From the NCBI RefSeq assembly GCF_947654275.1, contig NZ_CANTJS010000034.1, positions 1 through 33,906 of the forward strand: DNA of 33,906 nt, given 5' to 3'. Both the position numbers and the translations under genes were made by a program. The number at the start of each line of letters is the position of its first letter. Positions within the stretch are counted from its first letter, which is position 1. Of this stretch, positions 1 to 7,664 are shown piece by piece. The notes beneath the pieces were generated by a model. It saw only the letters and a program-made list of their open reading frames with translations, made no database searches and had not been told where the DNA came from. This DNA comes from an uncultured Oscillibacter sp. (lineage in GTDB: Bacteria > Bacillota > Clostridia > Oscillospirales > Oscillospiraceae).

Positions 1-84
1 TCATCCTTCTACTGTTTTCTTCCTTTAATGTCCTACATGTATTGTACTCCTACATTTCTCAAAAGGGACGAAAGAAGCCACGGC

Positions 85-120
85 TTGACAGCCCCTCGGG
101 ACCGCGCTATCATGGTCCCG
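85..120 (+). promoter_or_regulatory. Sigma-A promoter with overlapping inverted repeat
   Basis: TTGACA at 85-90 and TATCAT at 108-113 are 17 bases apart, a near-consensus sigma-A promoter. A perfect 7 bp inverted repeat, CGGGACC (97-103) and GGTCCCG (114-120), surrounds the -10, so a repressor bound there could block the promoter. The expected transcript start near 120 leaves a very short leader before the ATG at 135, with the GGAGG at 120-124 almost at the 5' end. The operator role is inference. Confidence 0.55.
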
Positions 121-134
121 GAGGCGATGGTCTT

Positions 135-617
135 ATGAAACGAATCCCCGTAAAGGTCCCCTGGAAACTCAGCGCCAGCGATGAAATTTTTAATTACCAG
201 GGGGGACAGGGCCGTCTCTCCGTCTCGGTATACACAACGGTCAGCGGCCGGGCCCACCGGGAAGCCGTGGCGGCATGGGAAGGCCGGCACGGAACCGCCA
301 TGCCGGACCAGCTGTATAACGGGAGCATGGGGCAGATGCTGGAGCTCCGTTTTGAGGGCACGGCATTCTTCTGTTTCAGCGGACTCCCCTCCCGCTTCCC
401 GCAGGACCGGAGCGAAGCCCTGCCGGACGCCGCCCTTTTTCATGCCCGCTGGGACGAGACCGGCATCTGTCCGGACCCGGGCTTTTACCAGATCGAGGAC
501 TCCCCTCTGAAGGCCTGCCTGTGCACCCGCGGAGAGTCCCTCACCCACTGGATGCTCTCCGCCCATGACGAAGAGCTGCACATCCTGGGAAAAACGTGGA
601 AAGCGCTGCCGCTTTAG
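135..617 (+). CDS. Hypothetical protein, 160 aa
   Basis: I do not recognise this family. The start was set at the ATG at 135 because GGAGG lies 10 bases upstream and a strong promoter (85-113) sits between it and an earlier in-frame ATG at 42. The product is a soluble, mixed-composition protein with no signal peptide, membrane segment or obvious catalytic motif. Aromatic stretches such as FEGTAFFCFSG and a C-terminal HDEELHILGKTW suggest a folded beta-rich protein. It is a single-gene unit. Its stop codon overlaps that of the convergent lysR-type gene by a few bases, so the two transcripts must overlap at their 3' ends. Codon use resembles the neighbours. It could be a lineage-specific protein. 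Confidence 0.65.
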   Translation: MKRIPVKVPWKLSASDEIFNYQGGQGRLSVSVYTTVSGRAHREAVAAWEGRHGTAMPDQLYNGSMGQMLELRFEGTAFFCFSGLPSRFPQDRSEALPDAALFHARWDETGICPDPGFYQIEDSPLKACLCTRGESLTHWMLSAHDEELHILGKTWKALPL

Positions 618-1504
618 CAGTCCGAAACAGGCAGATGCTCCCGCAAAAGATTCAAAAACAGCTCCATGGCCGGGGTCACCCACCGCCCCCGCCGCCAGGC
701 GCACAGGGCCGGGGCCGGCACGCCGGATATGGGGGCCTTCAGCTCCACCAGCCGCCCGTCCGCCAGCTCCTCTCGGGCCACAAAGCGGGGCAGGTAGGTA
801 AAGCCCAGGTTGCTCATGACACAGCGCTTGATGGTCTCAATGCTCCAGAGCTCCAGGGTCACATCCAGCTCGATTTCCCGGTCCCGCAGATAGGCCTCCA
901 GCCGGCGGCGGAAAATGCTGTCCGGCTCGTCGGTCACAAGAGAGGCCTCCTTCCTCTGCCCCGGCGTCACAAAGTCCGGCGCGGAAAAGTCCGGCGGGGC
1001 CAGCAGAACGATGTCATAGGCCCCCAGGGACTCCACCTCCAGGGCGTCCCGGTTCCAGTCCATGTCATAGCCCACCCCCAGGTCGCAGGCTCCCGTCCGG
1101 ACGTTTTCTGCGATGCGCACGCAGTTCCGGCTGCGGAGAACCAGGCGCACCTGGGGCGCCCGCTCCCGGAAAGCCCGAATCACCGGCTGCATCTGATAGC
1201 ACAGCAGCGTTTCCGCCATGTCCACCCGGAGGGTCCCCGAGGGCTCCCGGTCCCTCCGGCCCAGCTCCAGCAGCCTGTCCGCCGCCAGAAGCAGGTCCCG
1301 GGCCTGGCAGAGCGCCTGTTCCCCCGCCTCCGTCAGCACCATCCTGCGGCCCATCCGCTCAAACAGCGGAACCCCCAGTTCCTCCTCCAGCTGCTGAATC
1401 TGGACGGTGATGGTGGACTGGGTATAGCCCAGGCGTTCTGCCGCCCGCTGATAGCTCCCCTGGTCCACCACGGTCTGAAAGGTCCGCAGATTTTTCAGCT
1501 CCAT
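614..1504 (-). CDS. LysR-family transcriptional regulator
   Basis: This 296-residue protein has the standard LysR length and layout. An N-terminal winged helix (about residues 1-60) contains the typical FQTVVDQGSYQRAAERLG and TQSTITVQIQQLEEELG helices, followed by a periplasmic-binding-protein-like effector domain (about 90-290). It is transcribed divergently from a LysE-type exporter gene, and the 114-base gap carries a good LysR box. Known LysR/LysE pairs (such as ArgP-ArgO or LysG-LysE) sense an amino acid and activate its export, so the same job is inferred here with unknown ligand. The likely promoter on this strand is TTGAAA (1561-1566) with TATGAT (1538-1543), which overlaps the operator and implies autorepression. 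The ribosome binding site is weak. Confidence 0.9.
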   Translation of the reverse strand: MELKNLRTFQTVVDQGSYQRAAERLGYTQSTITVQIQQLEEELGVPLFERMGRRMVLTEAGEQALCQARDLLLAADRLLELGRRDREPSGTLRVDMAETLLCYQMQPVIRAFRERAPQVRLVLRSRNCVRIAENVRTGACDLGVGYDMDWNRDALEVESLGAYDIVLLAPPDFSAPDFVTPGQRKEASLVTDEPDSIFRRRLEAYLRDREIELDVTLELWSIETIKRCVMSNLGFTYLPRFVAREELADGRLVELKAPISGVPAPALCAWRRGRWVTPAMELFLNLLREHLPVSDC

Positions 1505-1537
1505 CGGTCCCGCCTCTCTTTCATTGATTTTGCAAAT

Positions 1538-1588
1538 ATCATACTTGAAAAACTTTCACTTTTCAAATATATTTTTTGCTGGTATGAT
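1538..1588. promoter_or_regulatory. Divergent lysR/lysE control region with LysR box
   Basis: A perfect inverted repeat, TTGAAAA (1545-1551) and TTTTCAA (1560-1566) with an 8-base spacer, fits the T-N11-A style of LysR-family sites. Leftward, TTGAAA (1561-1566) and TATGAT (1538-1543) are 17 apart and serve the regulator. Rightward, an extended -10 TGG-TATGAT (1580-1588) has a weak TTTTCA -35 (1560-1565). The box thus covers the -35 of both promoters. The layout is seen in the sequence; the binding protein is inferred from gene order. Confidence 0.65.
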
Positions 1589-1618
1589 GGAACCATCTCA
1601 AAAAAGGATGTGGTCCCT

Positions 1619-2212
1619 ATGCCGGCTTCCCTGCTGCCCTCTTTCCTGCTCTACTGCTATGTAGGCGCCATCACCCCCGGCCCCGCCAACCTCTGTTCCC
1701 TGTCCACCGCCCTGCGCTACGGCAAGGGCCCGGCCCTCCGGCAGTGGCGGGGCCTGTTCACCGGGTTTTTCCTGGTGTCCATGGCGGCGGTGCTGGCCAC
1801 ATGGCTGATGGGCACGCTGCTGAACCAGTATGTGGGGGCCCTGTCCTGGGTGGGCGCGGTCTATCTTTTGTGGATGGCGTGGCACACCCTGCGCGCCTCC
1901 TCCGGCCCGGAGGGGCAGGTCTCCAGCGCTCCCGGCTTCTTGTCGGGCCTGCTGGTCAATCTCACCAACGTCAAGGTGATGATTTTCTGCCTCATGGCCC
2001 TGGCGTCCTATGTCCTGCCCTATACCCGTTCCCTCCGGGCGCTGCTGGCGGTGGGCCTGTTTATGCCCTTCACCGGTCCCCTGGCAAATCTGGTGTGGCT
2101 CTTCGCCGGAGCGGCGCTGCAAAAGCTCTTTGTCAACCACCGCAAGGCGGTGGACCGGGCCTGCGCGGCGGCGCTGGCTCTGTGCGCCGTCACGCTGGTG
2201 CGGCCCCACTGA
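1619..2212 (+). CDS. LysE-family amino acid/metabolite exporter
   Basis: A 197-residue integral membrane protein of the LysE/RhtB translocator family. The N-terminal hallmark GAITPGPANLCSLSTALRYG follows the first hydrophobic segment, and about six membrane helices can be counted, which is normal for the family. Members export lysine, arginine, threonine, homoserine or similar molecules using the ion gradient. The substrate here cannot be read from sequence. The start at ATG 1619 was chosen because it begins the conserved first helix and has an AAAAGG-type site upstream; an in-frame GTG lies three codons earlier. The gene is divergent from its probable LysR activator and stands alone before rpsB. 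Confidence 0.85.
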   Translation: MPASLLPSFLLYCYVGAITPGPANLCSLSTALRYGKGPALRQWRGLFTGFFLVSMAAVLATWLMGTLLNQYVGALSWVGAVYLLWMAWHTLRASSGPEGQVSSAPGFLSGLLVNLTNVKVMIFCLMALASYVLPYTRSLRALLAVGLFMPFTGPLANLVWLFAGAALQKLFVNHRKAVDRACAAALALCAVTLVRPH

Positions 2213-2318
2213 GGGGCCGGAGTCTCCCCGCCGTTCCGGTTTCTCCCCTGCCGAAGGGCCGTTTCGGGCCCAAAACTGATGGCCGGAACAAAAAGAACAA
2301 AAAAATTGGAAAAAATAC

Positions 2319-2347
2319 TTGCATTGGCAGTTTTTATATGGTATTCT
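2319..2347 (+). promoter_or_regulatory. Probable rpsB-tsf promoter
   Basis: TTGCAT (2319-2324) and TATTCT (2342-2347) are 17 bases apart inside an AT-rich patch. Initiation near 2354 would give a leader of about 118 bases before rpsB. That leader includes a small GC hairpin, CCCCC (2393-2397) with GGGGG (2401-2405). Ribosomal protein S2 is known to regulate its own mRNA in some bacteria, so an autoregulatory leader is possible but not demonstrated by sequence. Confidence 0.45.
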
Positions 2348-2471
2348 ATTTCAGCATTCCGCACGGTGTGTCGACTTTCCGTTTGTGCCGCGCCCCCGCC
2401 GGGGGAACGGTTAGCGGAGAGGATGAAGCCGCCGGAGGTCAAAACTAAATCATATTGGAGGAACTCAAACT

Positions 2472-3209
2472 ATGGCAAATTCAAGCGTCGTATCCATGAA
2501 GGCCCTGCTGGAGGCGGGCGTCCACTTCGGCCACCAGACCCGCCGGTGGAACCCCAAGATGGCTCCCTATATCTACACGGAGCGCAACGGCATCTATATC
2601 GTGGACCTTCAGAAGACCGTCCGCAAGCTGGAAGAGGCCTACAGCTTCGTCCGCCAGCTCAGCGAGAGCGGCCAGTCCCTGCTGTTTGTAGGCACCAAGA
2701 AGCAGGCTCAGGACGCCATCCGCGAGGAGGCAGGCCGCTGCGGTCAGTACTTCGTCAACGCCCGCTGGCTGGGCGGCATGATGACCAACTTCAAGACCAT
2801 GCGCACCCGCGTGGACCGGCTGAACCAGCTGAAGGCCATGCAGGAGGACGGCACCTTTGACATGCTGCCCAAGAAGGAAGTCATGAAGCACCTGGGCGAG
2901 ATTGCCAAGCTGGAGAAGTACCTGGGCGGCGTGAAGGACATGAAGAAGCTCCCCGGCGCCCTCTTCATTGTCGACACCCGCAAGGAGCGCAACGCCATTG
3001 CCGAGGCCCACAAGCTGGGCATCCCCGTGGTGGCCATTGCCGACACCAACTGCGACCCCGATGAAATCGACTATGTGATCCCCGGCAACGACGACGCCAT
3101 CCGTGCCATCAAGCTGATCTCCTCCATTATGGCCAACGCCGTCCTGGAAGGCCGGCAAGGCGAGCAGACCGAGGAGGCTCCCGCTGCTGAGGCACCCGCC
3201 GCTGAATAA
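2472..3209 (+). CDS. rpsB: 30S ribosomal protein S2
   Basis: Ribosomal protein S2 binds the back of the 30S head-body junction and is needed for S1 recruitment and initiation. The 245-residue product has normal length and clear family segments: [20 protein letters not shown] near the N-terminus, [13 protein letters not shown] in the middle, and [19 protein letters not shown] with [14 protein letters not shown] in the C-terminal half. The tail is a short low-complexity Ala/Glu/Pro run ending AEAPAAE. GGAGG sits 10 bases before the ATG. It is followed after about 30 bases by tsf, the conserved bacterial rpsB-tsf operon. Confidence 0.99.
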   Translation: MANSSVVSMKALLEAGVHFGHQTRRWNPKMAPYIYTERNGIYIVDLQKTVRKLEEAYSFVRQLSESGQSLLFVGTKKQAQDAIREEAGRCGQYFVNARWLGGMMTNFKTMRTRVDRLNQLKAMQEDGTFDMLPKKEVMKHLGEIAKLEKYLGGVKDMKKLPGALFIVDTRKERNAIAEAHKLGIPVVAIADTNCDPDEIDYVIPGNDDAIRAIKLISSIMANAVLEGRQGEQTEEAPAAEAPAAE

Positions 3210-3241
3210 GCGATACGATATAGATTTGGAGGAAAGCAATT

Positions 3242-4165
3242 ATGGCTTTTACCGCAACTGATGTGAAGACCCTGCGCGAAATGACCGGCGTGGGCATGAT
3301 GGACTGCAAGAAGGCCCTGGTGGCCACCGACGGCGACATGGACAAGGCCGTGGAGTGGCTGCGTGAAAAGGGCATGGCCGCTTCCGTGAAGAAGGCCGGC
3401 CGCGTGGCCGCCGAGGGCATGGCCTACGCGGCTGTGATCGACGGCGTGGGCGTCGTGGTCGAGGTTAACGCCGAAACCGACTTCGTGGGCAAAAACGAGA
3501 AATTTGTGGACTTTGTGAAAGGCGTGGCCGCCACCGCCGCCAAGGCCAATCCCGCCGACCTGGACGCTCTGATGGCCTGCAAGTATCTGGACACCGACCT
3601 CACCGTCACCCAGCAGCAGCAGGAGATGGTTCTGGTCATCGGTGAGAACATCAAGGTCCGCCGCTTCGCGCTCTATACCGAGGGCGTGTCCGTGCCCTAT
3701 GTCCATGCCGGCGGCAAGATCGGCGTGCTGGTGAACCTGGAGACCAGCCTCTCTGCCGGGCAGGTCACCGAGCTGGGCAAGAACATCGCCATGCAGATCG
3801 CCGCTCTGAATCCCCGCTTCTGGGACAAGGCTCAGGTCACCCAGGAGGTTCTGGACGAGGAGAAGAAGGTCATGCTGGCCCAGATGGAAAACGACCCCAA
3901 AATGGCCAACAAGCCCGCTCAGGTCCGGGAGAAGATTGTCATGGGCAAGCTGAACAAGTTCTATGCCGAGAACTGCCTGCTCCAGCAGGACACCGTCCGT
4001 GCCGACGTGTTCGAGGGCACCGTGGAGGCCTATATCGCCCACGCGGCCAAGGAGCTGGGCGGAACCATCGCCTTCAAGAATGCCGTGCGCTTTGAAAAGG
4101 GCGAGGGCATCGAGAAGAAGCAGGAAAACTTTGCCGACGAGATCGCCTCTCTGGTGAAGGGCTGA
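3242..4165 (+). CDS. tsf: Translation elongation factor Ts
   Basis: EF-Ts is the guanine nucleotide exchange factor for EF-Tu. The 307-residue protein begins with the UBA-like domain (about residues 5-45, with LREMTGVGMMDCKKAL) and continues with the core that carries the EF-Tu-contacting TDFVGKNEKF motif near residue 80. The central VTQEVLDEEK stretch and the C-terminal module are also present. A GGAGGA site precedes the ATG. It is the second gene of the rpsB-tsf unit. Unlike many bacteria, no pyrH or frr follows: a strong terminator lies about 45 bases beyond the stop, so the operon appears to be just two genes. Confidence 0.99.
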   Translation: MAFTATDVKTLREMTGVGMMDCKKALVATDGDMDKAVEWLREKGMAASVKKAGRVAAEGMAYAAVIDGVGVVVEVNAETDFVGKNEKFVDFVKGVAATAAKANPADLDALMACKYLDTDLTVTQQQQEMVLVIGENIKVRRFALYTEGVSVPYVHAGGKIGVLVNLETSLSAGQVTELGKNIAMQIAALNPRFWDKAQVTQEVLDEEKKVMLAQMENDPKMANKPAQVREKIVMGKLNKFYAENCLLQQDTVRADVFEGTVEAYIAHAAKELGGTIAFKNAVRFEKGEGIEKKQENFADEIASLVKG

Positions 4166-4210
4166 TCTCCCTCTCCCCCGCAAAACCGGCAAACATGGCA
4201 AAATGAAACC

Positions 4211-4250
4211 AAAAAGGCCCGAGGCAGCGGCTGGCTGTCTCGGGCCTTTT
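4211..4250. terminator. Bidirectional intrinsic terminator
   Basis: AAAAAGGCCCGAG pairs with CTCGGGCCTTTT across a short GC-rich loop, giving a long stem with T-runs on both strands. It lies between the convergent tsf and SLH-protein genes and can end transcription from both sides. Confidence 0.85.
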
Positions 4251-4341
4251 CCTGTCTGACTGTCCCCAGCAAAAAACCGGAGCAAAGAACGGAAGCTGCC
4301 CGGGGAAGGCGGCTTTCGTTCATCGCAGGATCAATCAGCAT

Positions 4342-5619
4342 TTAGTATCTGGAGTAAATCCAAGTGTCTGATGCCACCTCAGGTAGATCGAAAACGCTAG
4401 GGTCAAGTGCGCCTCCCCAATAAACCTTACCAGAGACGTTTCCTTCGTAAGTAGTGTGGTAGGTGCTGGGTCTGCCGCGAGGAGGGTCGAGAGAGGCAAT
4501 AACAAATGCATGATAGTACCCCGTTGCAGTATTTTTCATCCACACAACGTCACCAGCTTTAAGCTGAGAAAAATTTTGGTGTCGAGACAGAGGAGCGGTC
4601 TCATCAAAAAGTGCATCACTGATAGCAGCGCCGAAAGCGCTACATGCATGGACGCTTCCGAACTTGGGAGAACTATACAAGAATGATTCGGTCCAAGTAG
4701 TCCCATGAGGCATGCTTTCCTCAAACCTTGCCAACAGCTCCTTGATGTTCTCCTCTGTAATAGGCTTGCCATTGGTCAGGCAGCCCTCTTGGTAGGTCGT
4801 GGAAGCATTGATGCGGTCCATCATCTGCTGGGCATTCTCGCCGTCCAACATCTTAAACAGGGGACCATCGGTGACTTCGGGGGCAGTCACAGTCGGCTTC
4901 TCCGGCTTGGGCTGCTCAACAGGCGTTTCAACCGGCTTCTGCGTCGGGATTTCCACCGGGGTGGAGTTTCCGCCATTCTCCCGAATGTAAGTCCGCAGCC
5001 GGCTCAGCACCACGGCGGCTTGAGCACGGTTCATATTAGCAACAGGGCCAAATGTTCCGTCGCTCCGGCCGGTCAGCAGTCCCAAAGAGTAGCAGGCGGC
5101 AACCGCTGTGCGCCGGGAAGAATCAATGCTGGAAAGGTCCTTGATAGCACTTTCCGCAGAATACATCTCGGAATCGCTGGGAAGGGGAGCACTTGTGTCA
5201 CGCAGGACATTATACATGATGACGCTCATATCATCGCGAGTAAGCATGTTGCCAGCTTCATAGTCAGGCTTACCCTCAATGCGGGTGCCAGCCAGAGCAC
5301 CATGTAGGTTGAGAATAGCAACGCCAGTTTTGGTACTAGCAGACACATTGTTGACCCTCATGTACTCGGCCATGTCCTCCGCATAGAAAGCCCTGGCGAC
5401 AAGTACGCTGAAAGCACCGTAGGAGACAGAGTTCTGCGGCTCATACTTGCCGTTTCCATAGCCCGTGATGATACCCTCGCTGGTCATCTCGCTGATTTGC
5501 TGGTACGCCCAGTGAGAAGCGGGCACATCCTGGAAGCTTTCAGCTTCCGCGGCTTCCGCCGGCAGTATCAGGGCAAACATCAGGCAAAGCGCCATCAAGG
5601 AAGAACCATATCTGTTCAT
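4342..5619 (-). CDS. SLH-domain surface protein with putative cysteine-peptidase C-terminus
   Basis: A 425-residue exported protein. A signal peptide (residues 1 to about 22, ending AEA) is followed by S-layer homology repeats: a clear one at about 29-72 (FQDVPASHWAYQQI, IITGYGNGKYEP) and another at about 155-210 (ACYSLGLLTGRSDGTFGP), with a degenerate one between. A Pro/Thr/Glu linker (about 215-250) leads to a C-terminal domain with HACSAFG (Cys about 326), GDVVWMKN, YYHAF (His about 370) and TYEGN, which resembles the Cys-His arrangement of NlpC/P60 or CHAP enzymes. SLH domains anchor proteins to cell-wall polymers. The start is ATG 5619; a GTG at 5631 is excluded because it overlaps the AAAGGAG site. 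GC content is visibly lower than in flanking genes, hinting at transfer. Confidence 0.75.
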   Translation of the reverse strand: MNRYGSSLMALCLMFALILPAEAAEAESFQDVPASHWAYQQISEMTSEGIITGYGNGKYEPQNSVSYGAFSVLVARAFYAEDMAEYMRVNNVSASTKTGVAILNLHGALAGTRIEGKPDYEAGNMLTRDDMSVIMYNVLRDTSAPLPSDSEMYSAESAIKDLSSIDSSRRTAVAACYSLGLLTGRSDGTFGPVANMNRAQAAVVLSRLRTYIRENGGNSTPVEIPTQKPVETPVEQPKPEKPTVTAPEVTDGPLFKMLDGENAQQMMDRINASTTYQEGCLTNGKPITEENIKELLARFEESMPHGTTWTESFLYSSPKFGSVHACSAFGAAISDALFDETAPLSRHQNFSQLKAGDVVWMKNTATGYYHAFVIASLDPPRGRPSTYHTTYEGNVSGKVYWGGALDPSVFDLPEVASDTWIYSRY

Positions 5620-5669
5620 ATCGCAGTTCACTCCTTTATAAAAATAACCGGAGGGGGTTCGGAACCATC

Positions 5670-5704
5670 CGGAGAGACGCCGCCCAAAGCGCCGCGTCTC
5701 TCCG
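5670..5704 (-). terminator. Hairpin after the YjbQ-family gene
   Basis: CGGAGAGACGC (5670-5680) and GCGTCTCTCCG (5694-5704) form a perfect 11 bp stem just past the stop codon of the YjbQ-family gene. No T-run follows on the minus strand, so termination may be partial and the SLH gene could be read through. No convincing separate promoter for the SLH gene was found. Confidence 0.5.
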
Positions 5705-5709
5705 TTCTC

Positions 5710-6162
5710 CTATTCCCCCATCACCTGAAACACGATGTCCCGCACCCGGTTCCGGGTGTCGCACTCCACCAGGGTCAAATTCTGCCAGGGCCCCACGGTG
5801 ATCTTCCCCTCCACGAAGGGCACGGTGATGAAGGGGGACAGCAGCGCCGCCTTGATGTGGGAGGAACCATTGTCGTCGTGCCAGGTTTCATGGTGCCAGT
5901 AGGGCACCACCCGGCCCTGCTCGTCCAGATAGGGCGAGAACACATCCAGAGCGGCCTTCAGGTCGTGATTTACCATACCCGGCTCAAATTCCAGGGTGGT
6001 CAGCCCCGCCACGCCGCCGGTGGTAAAGCCGGTAACGGTGCCGGCGGAAATGCCGTGCTCCCGGCAGGCCGCCGTCACGGCGCTCTGGAAATCCTCCGTT
6101 ACGTCGATCATGCCCATATGGGCCTTGGTGTGATAGGTTTTTGTCTCGGTATAAACTGCCAT
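5710..6162 (-). CDS. YjbQ/UPF0047 family protein
   Basis: This 150-residue protein belongs to the YjbQ (UPF0047) family, a small conserved beta-rich fold whose members have been linked to weak thiamine-phosphate-synthase-like activity; the true role is unsettled. Family landmarks are VTGFTTGGVAGLTTLEFEPG in the middle, the His-rich segment WHHETWHDDNGSSHIKAAL, and the C-terminal GPWQNLTLVECDTRNRVR. The start is ATG 6162, preceded by AAGGAGG at 8 bases. It is transcribed leftward from half of a symmetric divergent promoter (6191-6220) that also serves the Smr operon. A stable hairpin follows the gene. Confidence 0.9.
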   Translation of the reverse strand: MAVYTETKTYHTKAHMGMIDVTEDFQSAVTAACREHGISAGTVTGFTTGGVAGLTTLEFEPGMVNHDLKAALDVFSPYLDEQGRVVPYWHHETWHDDNGSSHIKAALLSPFITVPFVEGKITVGPWQNLTLVECDTRNRVRDIVFQVMGE

Positions 6163-6190
6163 ATGCTGGGCCTCCTTATTGGTTTTCTGT

Positions 6191-6220
6191 ATTGTAACAC
6201 GGCTTTCGCTGTGATACAAT
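6191..6220. promoter_or_regulatory. Nearly palindromic face-to-face divergent promoter
   Basis: On the plus strand TTGTAA (6192-6197) and TACAAT (6215-6220) are 17 bases apart. On the minus strand TTGTAT (6219-6214) and TACAAT (6196-6191) are also 17 apart. The segment is an inverted repeat with 13-base arms and about two mismatches, so each promoter's -35 is the complement of the other's -10. The leftward transcript serves the YjbQ-family gene and the rightward one the Smr-amidase-methyltransferase operon. Both cannot be occupied by polymerase at once. Confidence 0.6.
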
Positions 6221-6266
6221 AGCTGTAAGCAAACCATGTTCAGTTTCTGTCGAAAGGGGGACGCCT

Positions 6267-6515
6267 ATGGGCCCCGGCGTCGTTACCGTGGACCTCCACG
6301 GAAAAAATACCTATCAGGCCAGGGTGACGGTGGACGCCCTGCTCCGCCGGACAGGCCGGAGCGCCTACCGCCTCCGGCTGATTCACGGCTGCCACGGCGG
6401 CACGGCTCTGCGGGACTTCATCCGGGAGCATTACGGGCATCATCCGCAGGTCCTGCGCCTGGTCTCCTCTCCCGACGGCGGCGCCACAGACCTGGTGCTG
6501 CGGGAATACACCTGA
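6267..6515 (+). CDS. Stand-alone Smr-domain protein
   Basis: An 82-residue protein made almost entirely of a Smr (MutS2 C-terminal) domain. The diagnostic VDLHGKNTYQA motif is at about residues 8-18, and LIHGCHGGTALRDFI at about 38-52 corresponds to the usual (H/T)GxG-x-LR motif, here with an extra Cys-His pair. Smr domains nick or bind branched DNA, or cleave RNA in ribosome rescue; which applies here is unknown. There is no MutS part, and length is that of a minimal stand-alone Smr. GGGGG lies 6 bases before the ATG. It leads a likely three-gene operon with the amidase (28-base gap) and methyltransferase-like gene. Confidence 0.85.
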   Translation: MGPGVVTVDLHGKNTYQARVTVDALLRRTGRSAYRLRLIHGCHGGTALRDFIREHYGHHPQVLRLVSSPDGGATDLVLREYT

Positions 6516-6543
6516 CATCATTGACATCATAAGGAGGTGCGCC

Positions 6544-7359
6544 ATGCGGGCCGCTTTGATTCAAATGCCGGTGACGGCGGACAAGACGCGGAACATCGAA
6601 ACCGCCTGCCGGAACATCCGGGACGCCAGACAGCGGGGCGCGGATATCGCCGTGCTGCCGGAGATGTTCTGCTGTCCCTATGACAACGCCTGCTTCCGCG
6701 CCTTCGGTGAGGCCGCGGGCGGCCCTGCCCAGCGGGCCCTTTCCGCCCTGGCGGCAGAGCTGGGCATGTACATTGTGGGCGGCTCCCTTCCGGAGCTGGA
6801 GGGTGAACGGGTCTACAACACCTGCTATGTCTACGGCCGGCAGGGGGAGGTCCTTGCCAGGCACCGGAAAATCCATCTCTTCGACATCGACGTAGCCGGA
6901 GGCCAGCGGTTCAAAGAGTCCGATACCTTTTCCTCCGGTCAGAGCATCACCACCTTCCAAACGGAATTCGGCCTGATGGGGCTCTGCATCTGCTTCGACC
7001 TCCGCTTTGAGGAGCTGGCGCGGTGCATGTGCCTCCGGGGGGCCCAGTGCATCTTTGTTCCCGCCGCCTTCAACATGACCACCGGCCCCGCCCACTGGGA
7101 CCTTCTCTTCCGTCAGAGGGCGGTGGACAATCAGTGCTTCACCGTTGGCGTCTCCCCTGCCAGGGACGAGGGCGCTTCCTATGTGGCCTATGGTCATTCC
7201 ATGGCCGCGGACCCCTGGGGGACGGTGCTCTGTCAGGCGGGGGCGGAGGAAACCACGCTGTATGCGGATTTGGATTTCTCCCGCGTCAGCGCCGTCCGGG
7301 CCCAGCTCCCCATCCTCTCCGCCCGGCGGACGGACCTCTACGAGGTGCGGGAACGATGA
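6544..7359 (+). CDS. Carbon-nitrogen hydrolase (nitrilase superfamily, omega-amidase-like)
   Basis: A 271-residue cytoplasmic amidase of the nitrilase superfamily. The catalytic Glu-Lys-Cys triad is visible: Glu40 in AVLPEMF, Lys109 in RHRKIHLFD and Cys150 in LCICFDLRFEE. The sequence most resembles the Nit2/omega-amidase group (KIHLFDIDV and FKESDTFSSG segments), which hydrolyses alpha-ketoglutaramate and similar omega-amides; a different small amide substrate cannot be excluded. The ATG follows an AAGGAGGTG site. The stop overlaps the start of the next gene as ATGA, so translation is coupled. Length is normal and no key residue is missing. Confidence 0.9.
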   Translation: MRAALIQMPVTADKTRNIETACRNIRDARQRGADIAVLPEMFCCPYDNACFRAFGEAAGGPAQRALSALAAELGMYIVGGSLPELEGERVYNTCYVYGRQGEVLARHRKIHLFDIDVAGGQRFKESDTFSSGQSITTFQTEFGLMGLCICFDLRFEELARCMCLRGAQCIFVPAAFNMTTGPAHWDLLFRQRAVDNQCFTVGVSPARDEGASYVAYGHSMAADPWGTVLCQAGAEETTLYADLDFSRVSAVRAQLPILSARRTDLYEVRER

Positions 7360-7664
7360 GCGGCCATATTTTCGCCTGCTTCCGGGATATCGTCCGGCAG
7401 ATTCCCCCGGGGAAGGTAGCCACCTACGGCCAGATTGCCCGGCTGGCGGGAATGCCCCGCTGTGCCCGGACAGTGGGCTACGCCATGGCGGACTGCCGGG
7501 ACCCCTCTGTTCCCTGCCATCGGGTGGTGGACCGCTTCGGCGGCACCAAGGCCGTCTTTGACATCTGCGCCCCCGGCGCCCAGCGGGCCCTGCTGGAGGC
7601 GGAGGGTGTCGCCTTCCGTCCCGACGGCACGGTGGACCTGGAGCGGTGCCGGTGGGAGAGTTAA
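7356..7664 (+). CDS. MGMT-type DNA alkyl-transferase domain protein
   Basis: A 102-residue protein consisting of just the C-terminal DNA-binding domain of O6-alkylguanine-DNA methyltransferase. The helix-turn-helix segment GKVATYGQIARLAG and the active-site motif PCHRV (Cys54) are present. Because the cysteine is retained, it is not a classic alkyltransferase-like protein, where Trp replaces Cys, and could act as a suicide methyltransferase or lesion sensor. The usual N-terminal domain is absent. The ATG overlaps the stop of the amidase gene. Its last codons and TAA stop lie within a heptamer repeat (7654 onward), so the extreme C-terminus is repeat-derived. Confidence 0.88.
   Translation: MSGHIFACFRDIVRQIPPGKVATYGQIARLAGMPRCARTVGYAMADCRDPSVPCHRVVDRFGGTKAVFDICAPGAQRALLEAEGVAFRPDGTVDLERCRWES

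Noticed and set aside
596..1618. Upstream in-frame extension of the LysE-type gene
   Set aside because: It runs antisense through the lysR-type gene; the family's first helix begins at the ATG at 1619.
4211..4250. GC-rich inverted repeat considered as a possible attachment site or REP element
   Set aside because: T-runs on both sides and its place between convergent genes fit a bidirectional terminator better.
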